Below are positions 25,880 through 37,791 of a stretch of 64,000 nt of DNA, one piece after another (position 1 is the first letter of the stretch; each line of letters begins with the position of its first letter). A program made the position numbers and the translations under genes. Source of the stretch: Pontederia crassipes (Eukaryota > Streptophyta > Magnoliopsida > Commelinales > Pontederiaceae); contig CM060186.1 of NCBI GenBank assembly GCA_030549335.1, positions 20,265,189 through 20,329,188 of the forward strand, in the 5' to 3' direction. The notes beneath the pieces are model-generated. The model was not told the origin of the DNA and did not search any database. It worked only from the letters and a program-made list of their open reading frames with translations.

Positions 25880-26960
25880 TCGCTTTAAAGACTTCAGTTC
25901 ATTTATCTATTCTAAAATTTTGGTTAGAAAAGGAGAAAGGGTTGTGTGGGAAATTTGACAGGGGTTGTAGGCCTAAGTTTATTTTGTTGATGACTCATGA
26001 AGAAACGGAATGTGAAAATGTGGAAGAAATTTATAAGGCCAAACGGAACCATTCAAGAAAATTCAGTGAATATTCTAGTAGATACAAGATCCACACATAA
26101 TTTCATCTAGTTAAGAAAAGTTGGGTCTTAGCGTTGTACCTTCAACCTACATTAATGTAATGATAGACAGTGGAGATAAGGTGAAATGTGAAGGCTTGTG
26201 TCTGAGAATTGACATTGTTATGTAGATATCCATGTGTTCAAATGGAAACAATCAATCATCAGCCGTTAAAAAGGTTAATCAACACTAAAGAGACTGTGTT
26301 ATCTCCAAGTGAAAGTTCAACACGAAGTCCTGAGGGAACTCAAAAGATTTTGGAGCAGTTTGGCTCAATATTTTCTATTTCAACAACTCTACCACCCTTT
26401 AAAGAAGTTCACCACTATATATATTTATTATCTAGTAGTAATTATAATAATGTGAGACCTTACAAGTATCCACATTTTCAAGAGACTTAGAAAATATCAA
26501 AGCAAATAGTTATTCAACACAGTTATAATCCTTTCTCTTTCCTGTTTTTTCTTGTTAGAAGGAAAGATCACACTTGGAGGTCCTATGTTGACTACAGGAA
26601 TTTTTCAAAGTTAGATTTACTATGGGTTATTAGTTATGTCTTTTAGTTTAATTAATACACCTTCCACTTTTCAGACAGTAAATACTATTAGCTCTCTACT
26701 TGAGAAACGTCATAATTATTTTCTTTGATCACATTTTGATTTACTGCCATGGCATAGAAGCTCATGTTTAACACTTGACTATTGCTAGTGTTTGATGGAG
26801 GTTTTTATCTTAAGAAAATTAAATGACATTTTGCTCAAGAAAACATTGAGTATTTAGGACACAGTTTTCAACCAGGCCTATATGTGAGAAAAATTGAGGC
26901 TACCTATTATTATGAAGCAGTTGGGGGCCTTTGTAGACCTAGTATACGATATTACAAATC
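25880..26960 (+). pseudogene. Ty3/gypsy polyprotein relic (gag knuckle, protease, RT)
   Basis: In order along the + strand: KEKGLCGKFDRGCRPKF (a decayed gag zinc knuckle), ILVDTRSTHNF (aspartic protease, family VLIDGGSTHNFI, active-site Asp kept), KVKCEGLCLRI, NVRPYKYPHFQET (before RT), KDHTWRSYVDYRNFSK (RT start), and RKxxIIFFDHILIY, which replaces the catalytic F(V)DD of RT by FDH. A piece resembling KIEYLGH follows. Stops and frameshifts are frequent. The order matches a full-length gypsy element, so this is one decayed copy rather than scattered hits. Confidence 0.8.
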
Positions 26961-26964
26961 GTTT

Positions 26965-27763
26965 TGTCAAATGATATGCTTCTCTTGCCAGAAATTGGAT
27001 TAACTGTAGCTTAAATAATCATAAGAGAACAACATATTACTTGTACTTAGCTAAATGAGTTTAAACTATAAAATTTTATATGCAAAGGACCCAAGACATG
27101 TTTGTTGATACTTTTTGAATAAAATAAAGAGTCTAATTGAAGAAAGTAATTAATGAAAATATAGGAAATGAAAATGCAAATAAGGAATGAGAGCCTCTAA
27201 TACCACTCCAAATAGGCTTACTGCCACACCTTTCTAAGAATTTTAAACTAGTTTGCCCTCAAAACTATCGACTATCAAATGAACTCACCATAGATTTTTA
27301 ATACAAATTCGGAGATATCAGTTACATCACTACCGTACAACTAACCATACAAAGGTTAATGAATATTATTATTTTGTATAATATAACATAGACAATAATT
27401 TTTAGTTTTTTAAATTATATATATATATATATATTATTTTCGTATATTTTATAAAAAGAATATTAAGCATTGATTCAAGTTGCATGCTGCTTCCAAAAAT
27501 ACATCTTATTATTGTCTAATTCAGGATCATCCATATACAGAAAAAATATTTCACTTTACTCATAATGAATTGCATATGATAGGACTTCAAAAATAATTTT
27601 TTATATCATAAGATAAGACTTTTAAATTATTCTTTTACTAATAGCATATACTATGATTTATACATAAGATTATGCAATGATAAGAAAAAATGACATGAAA
27701 ATAGAAAACATATTCAATTAAAGTTTATTATCTATTATCAGTTAGTACATTTTGTCTCCAAAA
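26965..27763. other. AT-rich stretch without gene
   Basis: No coding signal is seen. An (AT)n run lies at about 27416-27435. Confidence 0.5.
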
Positions 27764-27772
27764 TAAATTATT

Positions 27773-28295
27773 AGATTATTTTCATAAACCACCCGTAAAT
27801 TATCACGATTTTTCACATTTAATATCAAATTATGAACTTATTTTTTTGATCCGTAAACTATCACGACTTTTCCACTTTAGTCATCTTGTTCGCTTCTGTT
27901 ACATTTTCTGTTAGTTTTAATTTTTTTCATTTATGAAAATACTAAATTATTCCTTTCTTCATAATACATCAAATAATAAATAGAAAATAGAAAAAAAGAA
28001 AAAAATGTTCCTTACGCCGGTCGTCCCCCTCCAGTCCGGCCCTAAAAATTAAGTGTTTCAATATTTTTTTTTCTTTTTTATGCTTATTATTTGATGTGTT
28101 ATAGAGGGATGGATAATTTAGTCGACTTTTCATAAATGAGATAAAGAAAAGCTAATACAAAATGCAACATAAGTGGACAGATGATTCAAGTGAAAAAATC
28201 ACGATAGTTTAGGAATTTAAAAAAAAATAAATTCATAATTTGAGATTAAATATAAAAAATTATAATACTTTAGGAGATATGTATGCAAATAAACC
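27773..28295. mobile_element. Mutator-type MITE with long terminal inverted repeats and 9-bp target duplication
   Basis: The element is flanked by TAAATTATT at 27764-27772 and 28296-28304. Its first ~125 bp (agattattttcataaacc...) are an imperfect reverse complement of its last ~125 bp (...tgcaaataaacc). Long TIRs with a 9-bp duplication are the signature of Mutator-like elements. The centre holds a short GC-rich core near 28015-28045 and no open frame, so the copy is non-autonomous. Confidence 0.82.
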
Positions 28296-28729
28296 TAAAT
28301 TATTTACTATAATGGAAATAGATATGTGTAGTTGAATGTGATTAAAACATATTAAAAAATATGTAAAGGAGTAACTCTTATGTATTAACGTCAATATTTT
28401 TATGAACTCAAAGAATATTTTATCTCTCTTAATTGCTACGATTTAAGAAATTTAATTATTTTTTAAAGTAAAACCTAAAAATATTATTACAAATATTTTT
28501 TAACACTCTAGCGAGATATATTAATCACTTTATTGTGCAACAAAATAATAAATTTAATAAAATGATCCTCAAGTGTCTTATATGTTGTTTTTACAATAAA
28601 AAATGTTGTATTTGGTGTACTAGTGGATCATCGTGATGATGACAAAAGGTTAGTTGGCTAACTTTTTTTATTTTTGTGCTTTAGAGACGAATTTAGATGA
28701 TTTTTTAATATATATATATATATATATAT

Positions 28730-29815
28730 GGTAAAAGGAGTATACAGTGACCTTTTTTACTGTAATCTATAGCAAAACATGTGAGCCGTCCGATTGGTTG
28801 AAAAGAAAAGAAAAAAAAAACTCAGAAAGAAATGAAAGCGACGATGAATTTCTCCTCACCTAAAGGCAACACGTATTGACATTATGTGAGGAACATTTAC
28901 TCAAGGGAATGAGATTTTCTTAGATGAACAATATCCACAAAACCCTTCGCATGATGTCAGTGCAAGGTAGGAGACCTGCAATCTCGATTTGGCGACCCTC
29001 TCGGCTTTTCAACGATCAAGGCATTCGGAGCTGGGCTGTTCTTCGGCATCATATCATGCTCCCTCTACGTCATGGTGGTGCTGAAGCTCTAGTTCCAACT
29101 TCCAAGTGTTATTGTGATGATTGCCTCTGTCGTGCCTCCAAGGTGTTGCTACCATTCGGCGGCCATCCGACCTAGTTGATGAGTTTAGGTAGGTGGAGCA
29201 AGGCGAGATTGTCAAGAACGTACAAAATTGGATGTCAAAAGTGAAAGAAATGAGTGAATGCATCGTCCCAAATTTACCGAGCGGATTTTTTTTTAAATCC
29301 AATCAGTTTTGATTATTCAAAAAAGAGAGCCAATGTTACTTTCGGGGGTTCAATTACATGATCCCAATTAACAGAGTCTAAAATTACTATCGATTCATCT
29401 ACTCTTGATTTTAAACAGCTGATTTGCAACTTGGTTATATATACATGTACCAAAAATTACAGAGAGAAAGGGGATCATAGGGACCAACAAAAGAAAAAAA
29501 CTTCAAATTCGTAAATATTGAATAAATCTAGCCAAAGTAGGCAGCAGGTAAAAAATGGAGATGGACATCTCTGTCTTGAAGATGAAAATGGATTTTTTTC
29601 AGAATCGAAAGAACGACGGCTTCACGAAGATGGATGGCACTGGAACAACACTGGATTTCTTTTCTAGGAACATCTCGGATGAAAGTCCTGGACAACTAAA
29701 TTCCCCATGATGAAATGATCATTTGATTAAGATCCAACGATGGAAAATATTAGCTATAAATTATAGCCCACACTGTGTGCTGTATAATCAGCGGACCCAT
29801 AGATATATATACATA
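28730..29815. mobile_element. Mutator-like element with possible captured gene fragments
   Basis: The left end (TATATGG...TATACAG...ctatagc) pairs imperfectly with the reverse complement of the right end (TATGGG...TATACAG...ttatagc) over about 50-60 bp, and the subterminal phrases ccgtccgattgg and ccatcgttggat also correspond. Flanking TA-dinucleotide runs hide any target duplication. The interior around 28950-29280 is GC-richer than both flanks and looks exonic, as expected of a Pack-MULE. Confidence 0.5.
28965..29110 (+). pseudogene. Possible mitochondrial carrier (SLC25-type) gene fragment
   Basis: A + strand frame reads FGDPLGFSTIKAFGAGLFFG and then IISCSLYVMVVLKL before a stop. It resembles the first transmembrane helix of plant mitochondrial carriers, where an AGLFSG segment is followed by YPVSVVKTRLQ. 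The carrier proline and arginine of the signature are lost here. The match is short and made by memory, so the identity is tentative. It sits inside the putative Mutator-like element. Confidence 0.3.
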
Positions 29816-29819
29816 TATA

Positions 29820-30305
29820 AGATAAAATTGTCCAAAAAAATTTAAAAAATAGCGGTAGCAATTGGGCTTGGAGTGGCATTAGAGACTCCCATAGAAAATT
29901 AAGATCAAAATTAGTTTTACTATATTCATATGTATTTGATCTAAATATTAGTATTCACACCCCTACTTAATTCCTCTAACGCTCACTGTAACAATATCAC
30001 TAAGGGAATCAATTCATCGTCTTGTAGCTAGAATTGACAATGGAGAGATAATCCCTTTCAACTTTTTCTCTCAGAAGTCTCAAGTTCAACAATCAAATAT
30101 CACTAACACCCCTCGTCCTAGTGTACATGTATCCAATAAATATAATCACAAAATATTATTAGAAAAAGGAAATGACATCTCAATTGAAATTCTAACAAAT
30201 TAATCCTCTTTCAAGACTATAATCCGTTGATAACATAGATCAAACATATGAAAAAGAGTATCTCTCAAGACAATCAATAATGAAAATATACTTGAAACAT
30301 TATAT
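29820..30305. other. AT-rich stretch without gene
   Basis: Nothing coding or structural could be supported. Confidence 0.4.
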
Positions 30306-30321
30306 TAAATATGAGTCAATC

Positions 30322-30510
30322 GATGGTTGACTCAACTGGTTAACAAAGTTAAGTCCGAGGGTGCTAGTAGTCTCGGGTTCAATCTTTAGAGTCCCCATCT
30401 TGGCTAGAGAATAAATTATTATCGTTATATTTTTTTAGTTCTGGATTAGTCGAGTGCTAGTCGTCCTAAACACCGGAGGCCTCTCATAGACCCATGGTGA
30501 CATTAAAAAC
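30322..30510 (+). mobile_element. tRNA-derived SINE with 14-bp target duplication
   Basis: The 189-bp insert is flanked by AATATGAGTCAATC (30308-30321) and AATATGAGACAATC (30511-30524), 13 of 14 identical. Near its 5' end lies a pol III A box, TGACTCAACTGG at 30328-30339, and 37 bp further a B box, GGTTCAATC at 30376-30384. That spacing fits an internal tRNA-type promoter. The 3' end (ttaaaaac) is only weakly A-rich. Size, promoter and duplication together support a SINE. It makes no protein and would need a LINE to move. Confidence 0.82.
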
Positions 30511-30524
30511 AATATGAGACAATC

Positions 30525-31375
30525 AGGTGAAAACAAAATGAATATTGACATTAAAGCTTAATGATCAAAATATCTAAATCCACACGTAAATAAGTTTAGT
30601 AGCTCTGAAACTAAAAGTTATTAGCTTAATAGAGGTACCAAAATGAATTAGAGTTGAAATAAGTTCCTAAATGCTTGCCTTTGCTATTGTTTTCAAGAAT
30701 AATTTCTTCCCCCAATGATCGACTTTTGTTTTAGGATTATCTCTTCTTCTTTTCATAGTAATTCCTCGTAGCCTACATGTGTCCACTTTTTTAGGAAGAA
30801 ATTTTCATTCCTAAATAATGTCCAAAAGCTTAGCAGTGTTTTGTTTGGTGCCAATATATGCATAATTGTGCTTACCTAATTACAAAAGTGTGATCATGCA
30901 TTATTCAGTCTCTTCTTCTCTTGGGAGTTCTTAAAGAGAAACAAAATTAAACCAACATCATTTGTCTCATAAAAATATGATAAGTTGGAAATTCAAAAAT
31001 TACATCTATTCAATAAGAGATATCACAAAGTGTGTGTATAAATACGAGTTTAGCTTAAAAGATATATTAAGATAAAGTTCAAAAGATTTTGTGGAGCACA
31101 ATATATGTGAATAAATAATTCTCATTACTATTCAAACGTTTAATTCCTTAAATTAAGCTTGAGTCAATGTTTCCAATTTTCATATGCCAAATTTCCCTGG
31201 TTGCGATGGAAATTGATGACTTTGTTATAGGAATTTGTGTTATTCTCGTACAAAAAATAACCCATATGGGATTATAGTAAAAAATTGAGTCCTAGTATAA
31301 AAAAAATGTCAATTTATGTTGGATAAGTTGTTTGCAAATGGAGATAATATCTTTTGGAACATCCTTTTATCATAT
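30525..31375. other. AT-rich stretch without gene
   Basis: No coding feature is supported. Weak retrotransposon similarity begins only near 31400. Confidence 0.4.
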
Positions 31376-31399
31376 GGACATATCACAAAAGTCATAAGA

Positions 31400-32067
31400 G
31401 ACTTTTAGATAAGACTATTCAAACTTTGAATAACAATAATATGTGGCCATTCTTATAAAGTATTACTACTCTATTATACATAAACCAAGTGTCAAGAATA
31501 AAGTGGTTGACACCTTTGCTAGACAGTATATTTCTGCTTCACATTTTTGCATTATGCTGATGCCAATTTTCAAGGATCTTGATCAAATAAAGGAACAATA
31601 TGTAGCAAGTGATTTACTAAAATAACTCTAATTGGATACTCAACATGACGTGAAACACATTTATGAATGGGGTGGAAAATAACGAACTAGCATTCAAACA
31701 TGAAAAGGGTCTTTTTACTAGATACACCATTATTCCTTTATTACTCCACAATTTCATAAGACTCATGTTAGTGGTTACTTGGGAGTTGTTAAAACCCACA
31801 AAAGGTTGTGCACAAAGTTTGTGTGACATGGAAGTAAAAAGTCAATTGAGGAACTACTTTATTTTATAGTAAAATAGGTATTGATGGTCCTCTACTCCTT
31901 TTAGGCTGCTACAATTTCTCCTTGTACATAAGAGGGCGTGGAAGGCATTTCTATGAGTACTCATAGTGGTGGATCATTTGTCAAAATATTATCATTTTGG
32001 TTTGCGGCCCTCCATTAAACAATAGTAAAATTGGTTAAACTTTTTGTTGACATTGTAATCAAACTTC
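31400..32067 (+). pseudogene. Ty3/gypsy relic, RNase H tail to integrase
   Basis: Segments in order: IHKPSVKNKVVDTFARQY (family YKPGKENVVADALSR), KGLFTRYTIIPLLLHNF, then GYLGVVKTHKRLCTKF in a second frame (family GHSGVLKTYKR), VVDHLSKYYHF (family VVDRLSKYAHF) and FVDIVIKLHG (family FVKEIVRLHG). The catalytic part of the integrase after LHG is missing because copia-type sequence starts directly. Multiple stops. Confidence 0.75.
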
Positions 32068-34640
32068 ATGGGAGGTTTGAAGACATCTAAAAGGAGTTTC
32101 TATAAGCAATGCTGCTTTGGCCAACAATGTCAAATTCAATTCGACAAGGCAGTGCACACAATAAAGACGACGCTTGACCACATATATATTGATTGTTGGG
32201 TTCCCTCTTGTGTTCCATCATTGAGAGGCGCAAAATACTTTCTTTTTATAATTATGACTATTTAAGGATGAGAGTATTTCTGATGAAGCACAAGAGTGAG
32301 TCATTCAAGATATTTAAATAGTGAAAGATTTTGATAGAGAATCAAATGTAAAAAATAGTGAGGTGTCTTCGTACAAATGATGGTATCAAATTTTGTTCTT
32401 TTGAATTTGACCAATTCAAAGATGAAGACATATATGGACATCACACTATCAGAGATATTTCATAACAAGACAAAGTGACAGAACATATGTGTAAAAGACT
32501 TTTGAAAAGAAAAAAGTGCATGTTCTCGAATGCTGACTTGAATAGGATGTTCTGGGCTAAAGGCTATTAAAAACTTGCTACTTGACGAATTGAAGCTCGA
32601 CGATTGCGATTGATTTTGAGACTCCTACCGAGGTATGATAAAAAAGTTTGCTAATTAAACTATCTAAATGTTGGTTGTCTGACATATTATCATGTCAATG
32701 AGGGAAAGTTGGAGCTATGAATATTATCATATGATCTCCTTCAAAACATAGAGTTATCCACAATAGAAGTGCATCCTTTGATGAAGCATCACTATTTTTA
32801 GTTGAATATGGTGGCCGTTGGTACAATAGACCACTATTTTAGTTGAATGTGGTGGTGGTTGGCACAATAGACGATGGTGTCAATGAACAGGTGAAGATGG
32901 AGAATGATGCAAAATGATCACACCAAGTTTAACGGCTATAGCATGAAGAACGGACGAGCAACTAGAAGAGGAGTCAATTGGCGCCCTCATAAACAAGTGA
33001 ATCCTCCTAAGCGATATGGCTTTGAGGATATACATTGTAGGTAGTTGAAGAGGTGGAGTATCTCAAGCTATTTTCCTACGAGGACACCATCACATGTGTG
33101 AAATTTACTATTTTGGGTGAGAAGATGAAATTTCTTCACAAGAACTAGATATGAGACTTGACCAAAGTTATTGAAAGACAAAAACTTATTGACGATGAGT
33201 GAATCCTTCAGAAGAAGTTTAGGATTTCAAAAGTTGAAAGCACAATATATAAAGCACATCTAATTGCTAAATGTTACATAAAAAAGAGTGAACTATAATG
33301 AGATATTTATATATGTTTTGTGAGACATACTTTCGTTAGAGTCTTGCTCGCTCTTGTAGCACATTATAATTTAAAGATTGAGTAATTATATGCGAAGATT
33401 GCCTTCTTTAATGGAGAACTTGAGGAAAACATTTCATGATCCAACCAGAGGGGTTAATAGGGTTGGAAATGAGTCGAGCCATTCGTGAGCAACTCGTGAC
33501 TTGATCTATTTTTGACTTAGCTCGACTCGGCCTGTTATCAAAATGAGCCAGGCTGAAATATTAAATCAAGCATATTTTCTTAAAGAGTCTTAGCCTCTTA
33601 ATAATTGACTTAGCCTTATAGCTTATCAGATCAAGATTTATTAATATATTATATCATATATATAAATTTTTTAATCCTTCATCTTTTAAATCTTTAATTT
33701 TGAGTTCAATATTACTATTTTTATTATTAGAAGAAATATATTAGTGATGTCTCTTTTATTTTATTCATATCTATTATTTCTTTAATAAATAAAATTTATT
33801 ATATTTAATCTAGTAGATCATAAAAAAATATGTTTGACTTAACGTGCTAATAAGGTAGGCCAAACATTAAAAATTAATCAAACAAGCCAGATTAACATGT
33901 CTTGTTACACGCAATAGGTCAGGCTTAAATACTTATATTTTGCAACAGACTTGGCCTATTTAAGTGGAAGTCTAGCTCGGCTTAGCTCGTGTCCAGCCCT
34001 AGGGGTTATCCATTTTAAGTAAGGAGGATCAAGTTTGTAAATTGAAAAAAAATCATTGTCTAATATAAAGAAATCTCTCAGATAATGGTATAAAATGTTT
34101 GATAGTTTATGATCAGTAAAGAATTCAACATTTTTTTTATGATTATTGTGTATATTCAAGAAGGATAAGGATGCCTTCATCACTATTTGTTCTTGTATGT
34201 TGATGATATATTTATTTTTATTAGGGACATATTAGACATTCAAAATTTGAATAAGCTTCTTATTGCAAAAGTTGATATGAAGAATTTTGGCACAGCATAA
34301 AAATTTTTGAAGATGAAAATACTAAGAGATCACACACAAGATAAAATCTTCTTGTCTTATTCAGAAATTTTTAGCTACATATAGTTTTGTTGTGAAGCCC
34401 TTAAATGGTCAATCAGCTTCAAATATGCATATTTCCATAGTTTTCGCATCATGCTGAGAAGTACATGTCTTATTTTTTTGTTATGCTGGCATAATTGAAA
34501 GTTTGATGTATACTATAATTCGAATGAGATTTAATATTACTCATGTTGTTAGTGCAGTAAGTAGATTCATAAGTAATTCAAGAATAGGCTAGCAGCAGCA
34601 CAATATCAAAGATATTTATGCTTTGAAAATAATTCAATTC
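32068..34640 (+). pseudogene. Ty1/copia polyprotein relic (integrase to RT), split by a MITE
   Basis: The order matches one copia element: CCFGQQCQIQFDKAVHTIKT (pre-integrase), DCWVPSCVPSLRGAKYF, MKHKSESFKIFK, RCLRTNDGIKFCSFEF (integrase, DNG changed to NDG), VRHTFVRVLLALVAHYNLKI, then FNGELEENIS and MIQPEG (RT). The MITE 33458-34001 interrupts here, then HYLFLYVDDIFIF (the YVDD catalytic box), MKNFGTA, FLKMKILRDHTQDKIFLSYSE and a tail resembling the VSRFIS segment. Stops and shifts throughout show it is dead. No flanking LTRs could be delimited. Confidence 0.8.
33458..34001. mobile_element. hAT-type MITE nested in the copia RT
   Basis: The termini TAGGGTTGGAAATGAG and (reverse complement) TAGGGCTGGACACGAG form the inverted repeats. 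The flanks are GGGGTTAA (33450-33457) and GGGGTTAT (34002-34009), an 8-bp duplication with one mismatch. Removing the 544-bp insert and one flank restores a MIQPEG copia frame, which fixes the insertion point. No transposase is encoded. Confidence 0.82.
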
Positions 34641-34649
34641 AATATAAAG

Positions 34650-35560
34650 TTTTATTGATAATGCTTTGCACCTTAACCTAGTTGTAAGCCCTTTCTTATT
34701 TCTATATTAATTATACATGCACTCAAACAGTTGGAGCGACTAAGTCACTAATTCCATAAGGGTCCTACATAAACTTCATGAGGATTGGATTATTTTGTAT
34801 ACTTGTAATTATCACTATTTTCATATTAAATAAAATTGCCGCCATTCGAAGGCCTAACTCTATTCATATGAACTTGATAAATATCTCACATCATTTCTTT
34901 TTCTCAGAAGAAACATAATTTGATAATTCAAAAAATAAATAAATTAACATAAAAATGTAATATTGTTAAACTTTTGGCTAGAAGGAGATTATTCTAGGGT
35001 TGGAGTCAAAATAATCCAATTTTGTTCTGAGGTTTCAGTTGGGTCCCATAAAATATGTTTTCTTTTTATTCTTGCCATCATGAGTTTGGAGCTTACTAGT
35101 ATAAAAATTAGGTGTTCGATCAAAAAAGTAAGAACAAGTTGATATTCCTGATTATGATTATATATTATTATCATCTTATTTTTTATTTTAACATCTATTA
35201 TATTTATATTATATTTTGGTTATTTTCTTGATTTTTTTGGGATCCGTCCCTGCATGCAAGAAAAAAAAGGCTATGAGTTGTCTGATAAAACATATTTCCA
35301 AGAAAAAAACAGTTTGCAAAGAAAGTAAATCTAGAAAGTATTTCATCTTGTTATCAAATAATTAATTTATCTCTTAAAAAATTTATTAACTTATCTTGGA
35401 AATTAACTGTGTGCTGCCTCATTCTTTTGTCACTTAGAAGTTTATCAAGATAAACATAAACTTTTTGTGACATCTTTGTTGGATAAAATTTATTATACGT
35501 CAGAGCATATTGCAATGTACATGGTCATGGATGTGTTGGGAGTGTGCGTGCAAGAAGAAA
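34650..35560. other. AT-rich stretch without gene
   Basis: No feature is supported apart from the GA microsatellite that begins at its right end. Confidence 0.4.
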
Positions 35561-35561
35561 A

Positions 35562-35562
<1 letters not shown>

Positions 35563-35644
<82 letters not shown>
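35563..35644. repeat. (GA)n microsatellite, ~82 bp
   Basis: An uninterrupted GA run. Both strands open long Glu-Arg or Leu-Ser frames, which are artefacts. Confidence 0.97.
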
Positions 35645-35645
<1 letters not shown>

Positions 35646-35649
35646 CAGG

Positions 35650-37790
35650 CAACAAGGAGGCAGGAACCTGCCACGACCTTGCTGTCACTCGTCCTCGAGA
35701 GCAAAACCATGTCGTCACGGCGTTTCCCTTCTTCTTCCTCTTCCCTCAAATCGCCACTTTATTTCTTTTCAAAAGTAGAAAGATAAAAAAGAAGGAAAGC
35801 AAAGCATACGACCGACACATCACTTGCGATTTCTTCCCGGTTGCGTGACGTCAAGCAATTGGTAAGCGTCCAACGCCGCGGTCACTTCGGGAGGGAACAA
35901 CTCCTCCTGCACATTTATATTTGCCTTCACCATTTTGGAAGCTATTTATTTATAATGCGTACATGTAACATGCATAGAGGAAGTGTCAACTCTTTTCTCA
36001 CGAGTTGTTCTTTTAATTAACCGGGAAGAAACATATCGATTTGGTGATGTTTTTAAAATATTTCTGTATGCAATGTGCAACGTAGTAAGATTGGCTTACA
36101 TGCGCACAATCTAATCTAACACAAGATCCTCCTCGTATCACCTTAACCAATAATTTCTATGCTCAGATCGTGCTGTGTGGCCGAAACGTGCGTGCGAATC
36201 TGAACACCCATCCCCAACAGTGCGCTGCAGTGCAGCACAAGACACGTATGTGCTGGGAACATGATGTCCCCCTCCGCGGGACGCGCGTGTGTGCGCGTCT
36301 GTTCCCACACGGAGCCGTGGGGATCTCTTGCCATCTGGATTCATTCAGACCAAAGCGGTCGAGAAATTTGAAAAAGAAGAAAAAAAAAAGGAAAGAAAAA
36401 GGAAGGGGAGAGAGAGAGAGAGAGTTTTAATTCGGGAGCAGAGCATCTGATGCACTTGGGATTGCAGGAGCTTTTCTCGTGGGGGTTAATTTGCACGAGA
36501 TTCTCGATCGTCTGCCGTCCTGTCAGTCAGAGGCACATCATGAGCCTTGTTCACCTTGTTATAATTTTTATTTGCTTGCAGATACTCTCTGCAATCTACA
36601 TGCATGCAGTTGCAGGCACCAGAACCATGAAGATCTGCAGATTAATTGCAATGCAAGTGATCCTGGGCATGATCTTTGGCAACAGTCTGATTCTTCTCTG
36701 TTTTGTTTTCTCGTTTGTTTTCAAATTACAACCAGAAACACCACTCAGATTAAAATACCATCGACCGTTTTCAGTGGTTTCTTTTTCATATAAAATAATA
36801 AGTTAGATCAATAATTGTTTTAAGACCAGAATCAGAGATTTATCCCATGGCGACAGAGACAGAGTGAGGGGGCAGTGGAGCTCCACATACCACCCATCCA
36901 GCAGACAGCCATCAATAGGTGGCAAGCAGTGAAACCTTACAACGTCTCCACCTACAATTCAATGGCGATGGACGGATGGAGGTGGACCCTCCCACTCCCT
37001 CTCCCTCTCCCTCTCCCTTCCGCATTTCCCAGCGGCGGCAGCAACAGCAGCAGCATCGTCATGCACTCATGCATCAATAAATTTGATGGCCCTGCAATGT
37101 CTGTGCAAACGCCAACTTCCGCATGTGAAAGAAAGCAACCCATTCATGCAACTGAAAGTTGAGAAGAGGGACCAAGAGTCTTTTTTAAAAAAAATCTTTA
37201 GAATTTTTTTTTAATTTACTTTTTCTTCTAGCAGGCCCCGGATGTTTCTCTGGTAACTATAAATCTAACCATAAGAAAAGAAATGGCGGTCTGTTCTTCT
37301 GATAAGAAATTATCAAGAGATTGGACATGAAATTATTTCATGGCTTAACTTTTATTTTCATTCAAGAACATTTGTGACTGCAAACTTTTAATATAAAAAG
37401 AATAATTCACTGCTGAAAGTGCTATCGAATGCATGAACGGCAGAGACTTGACCTGGCCATATATATTATAAACAAACGACCACTTCAACTGTTGAACGGT
37501 AAAAGAAGAAGGAAAAAAACTAGGCCACAAGTGAAGAGATGGCAACACAATTAAAAGGACCCTGTCGGTAGGGGGGCACAAACTTGGCAAAGCTTCTCAT
37601 ATGTTAAATGATCTAAGCCAGCATCCAGACACTTTACTCCTGTGTTTTGGTCTGCTAAAAGTCCTACATCATGTCCCCCTTCTGCATTTACTCTCTCTCT
37701 CTCTCTCTCATGTCACATGTATATATGCACAGCAGACGCAGAGTGCACGCATTACCGTCCAGATACCAACTTAGACGATTAACAGTGCGA
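35650..37790 (+). promoter_or_regulatory. Upstream region of the Aux/IAA gene
   Basis: The region is higher in GC than the flanks, and I see no convincing exon. It holds a (GA)n run near 36410-36425, a CTCCCT repeat at 36989-37018, a CT run at 37690-37709 and a TATA-like tatata at about 37719-37726, some 65 bp before the ATG. One inverted auxin response core, GAGACA, lies at 36856-36861. A single core site is weak evidence for auxin control, although Aux/IAA genes are usually auxin-induced. Confidence 0.45.
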
Positions 37791-37791
37791 G

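Noticed and set aside
30328..30384. A tRNA gene
   Set aside because: The A and B boxes are present, but no cloverleaf with a proper acceptor stem forms. The flanking duplication shows it is a SINE.
35467..35848. Long Glu-Arg and Leu-Ser frames over GA repeats here and at 45413-45664 and 47042-47437
   Set aside because: Any frame through a GA run stays open. The flanking sequence adds nothing recognisable.
36450..36806. 118-codon frame upstream of Aux/IAA with hydrophobic segments
   Set aside because: A second overlapping frame is equally open, no family is recognised, and no splice or start context supports it.
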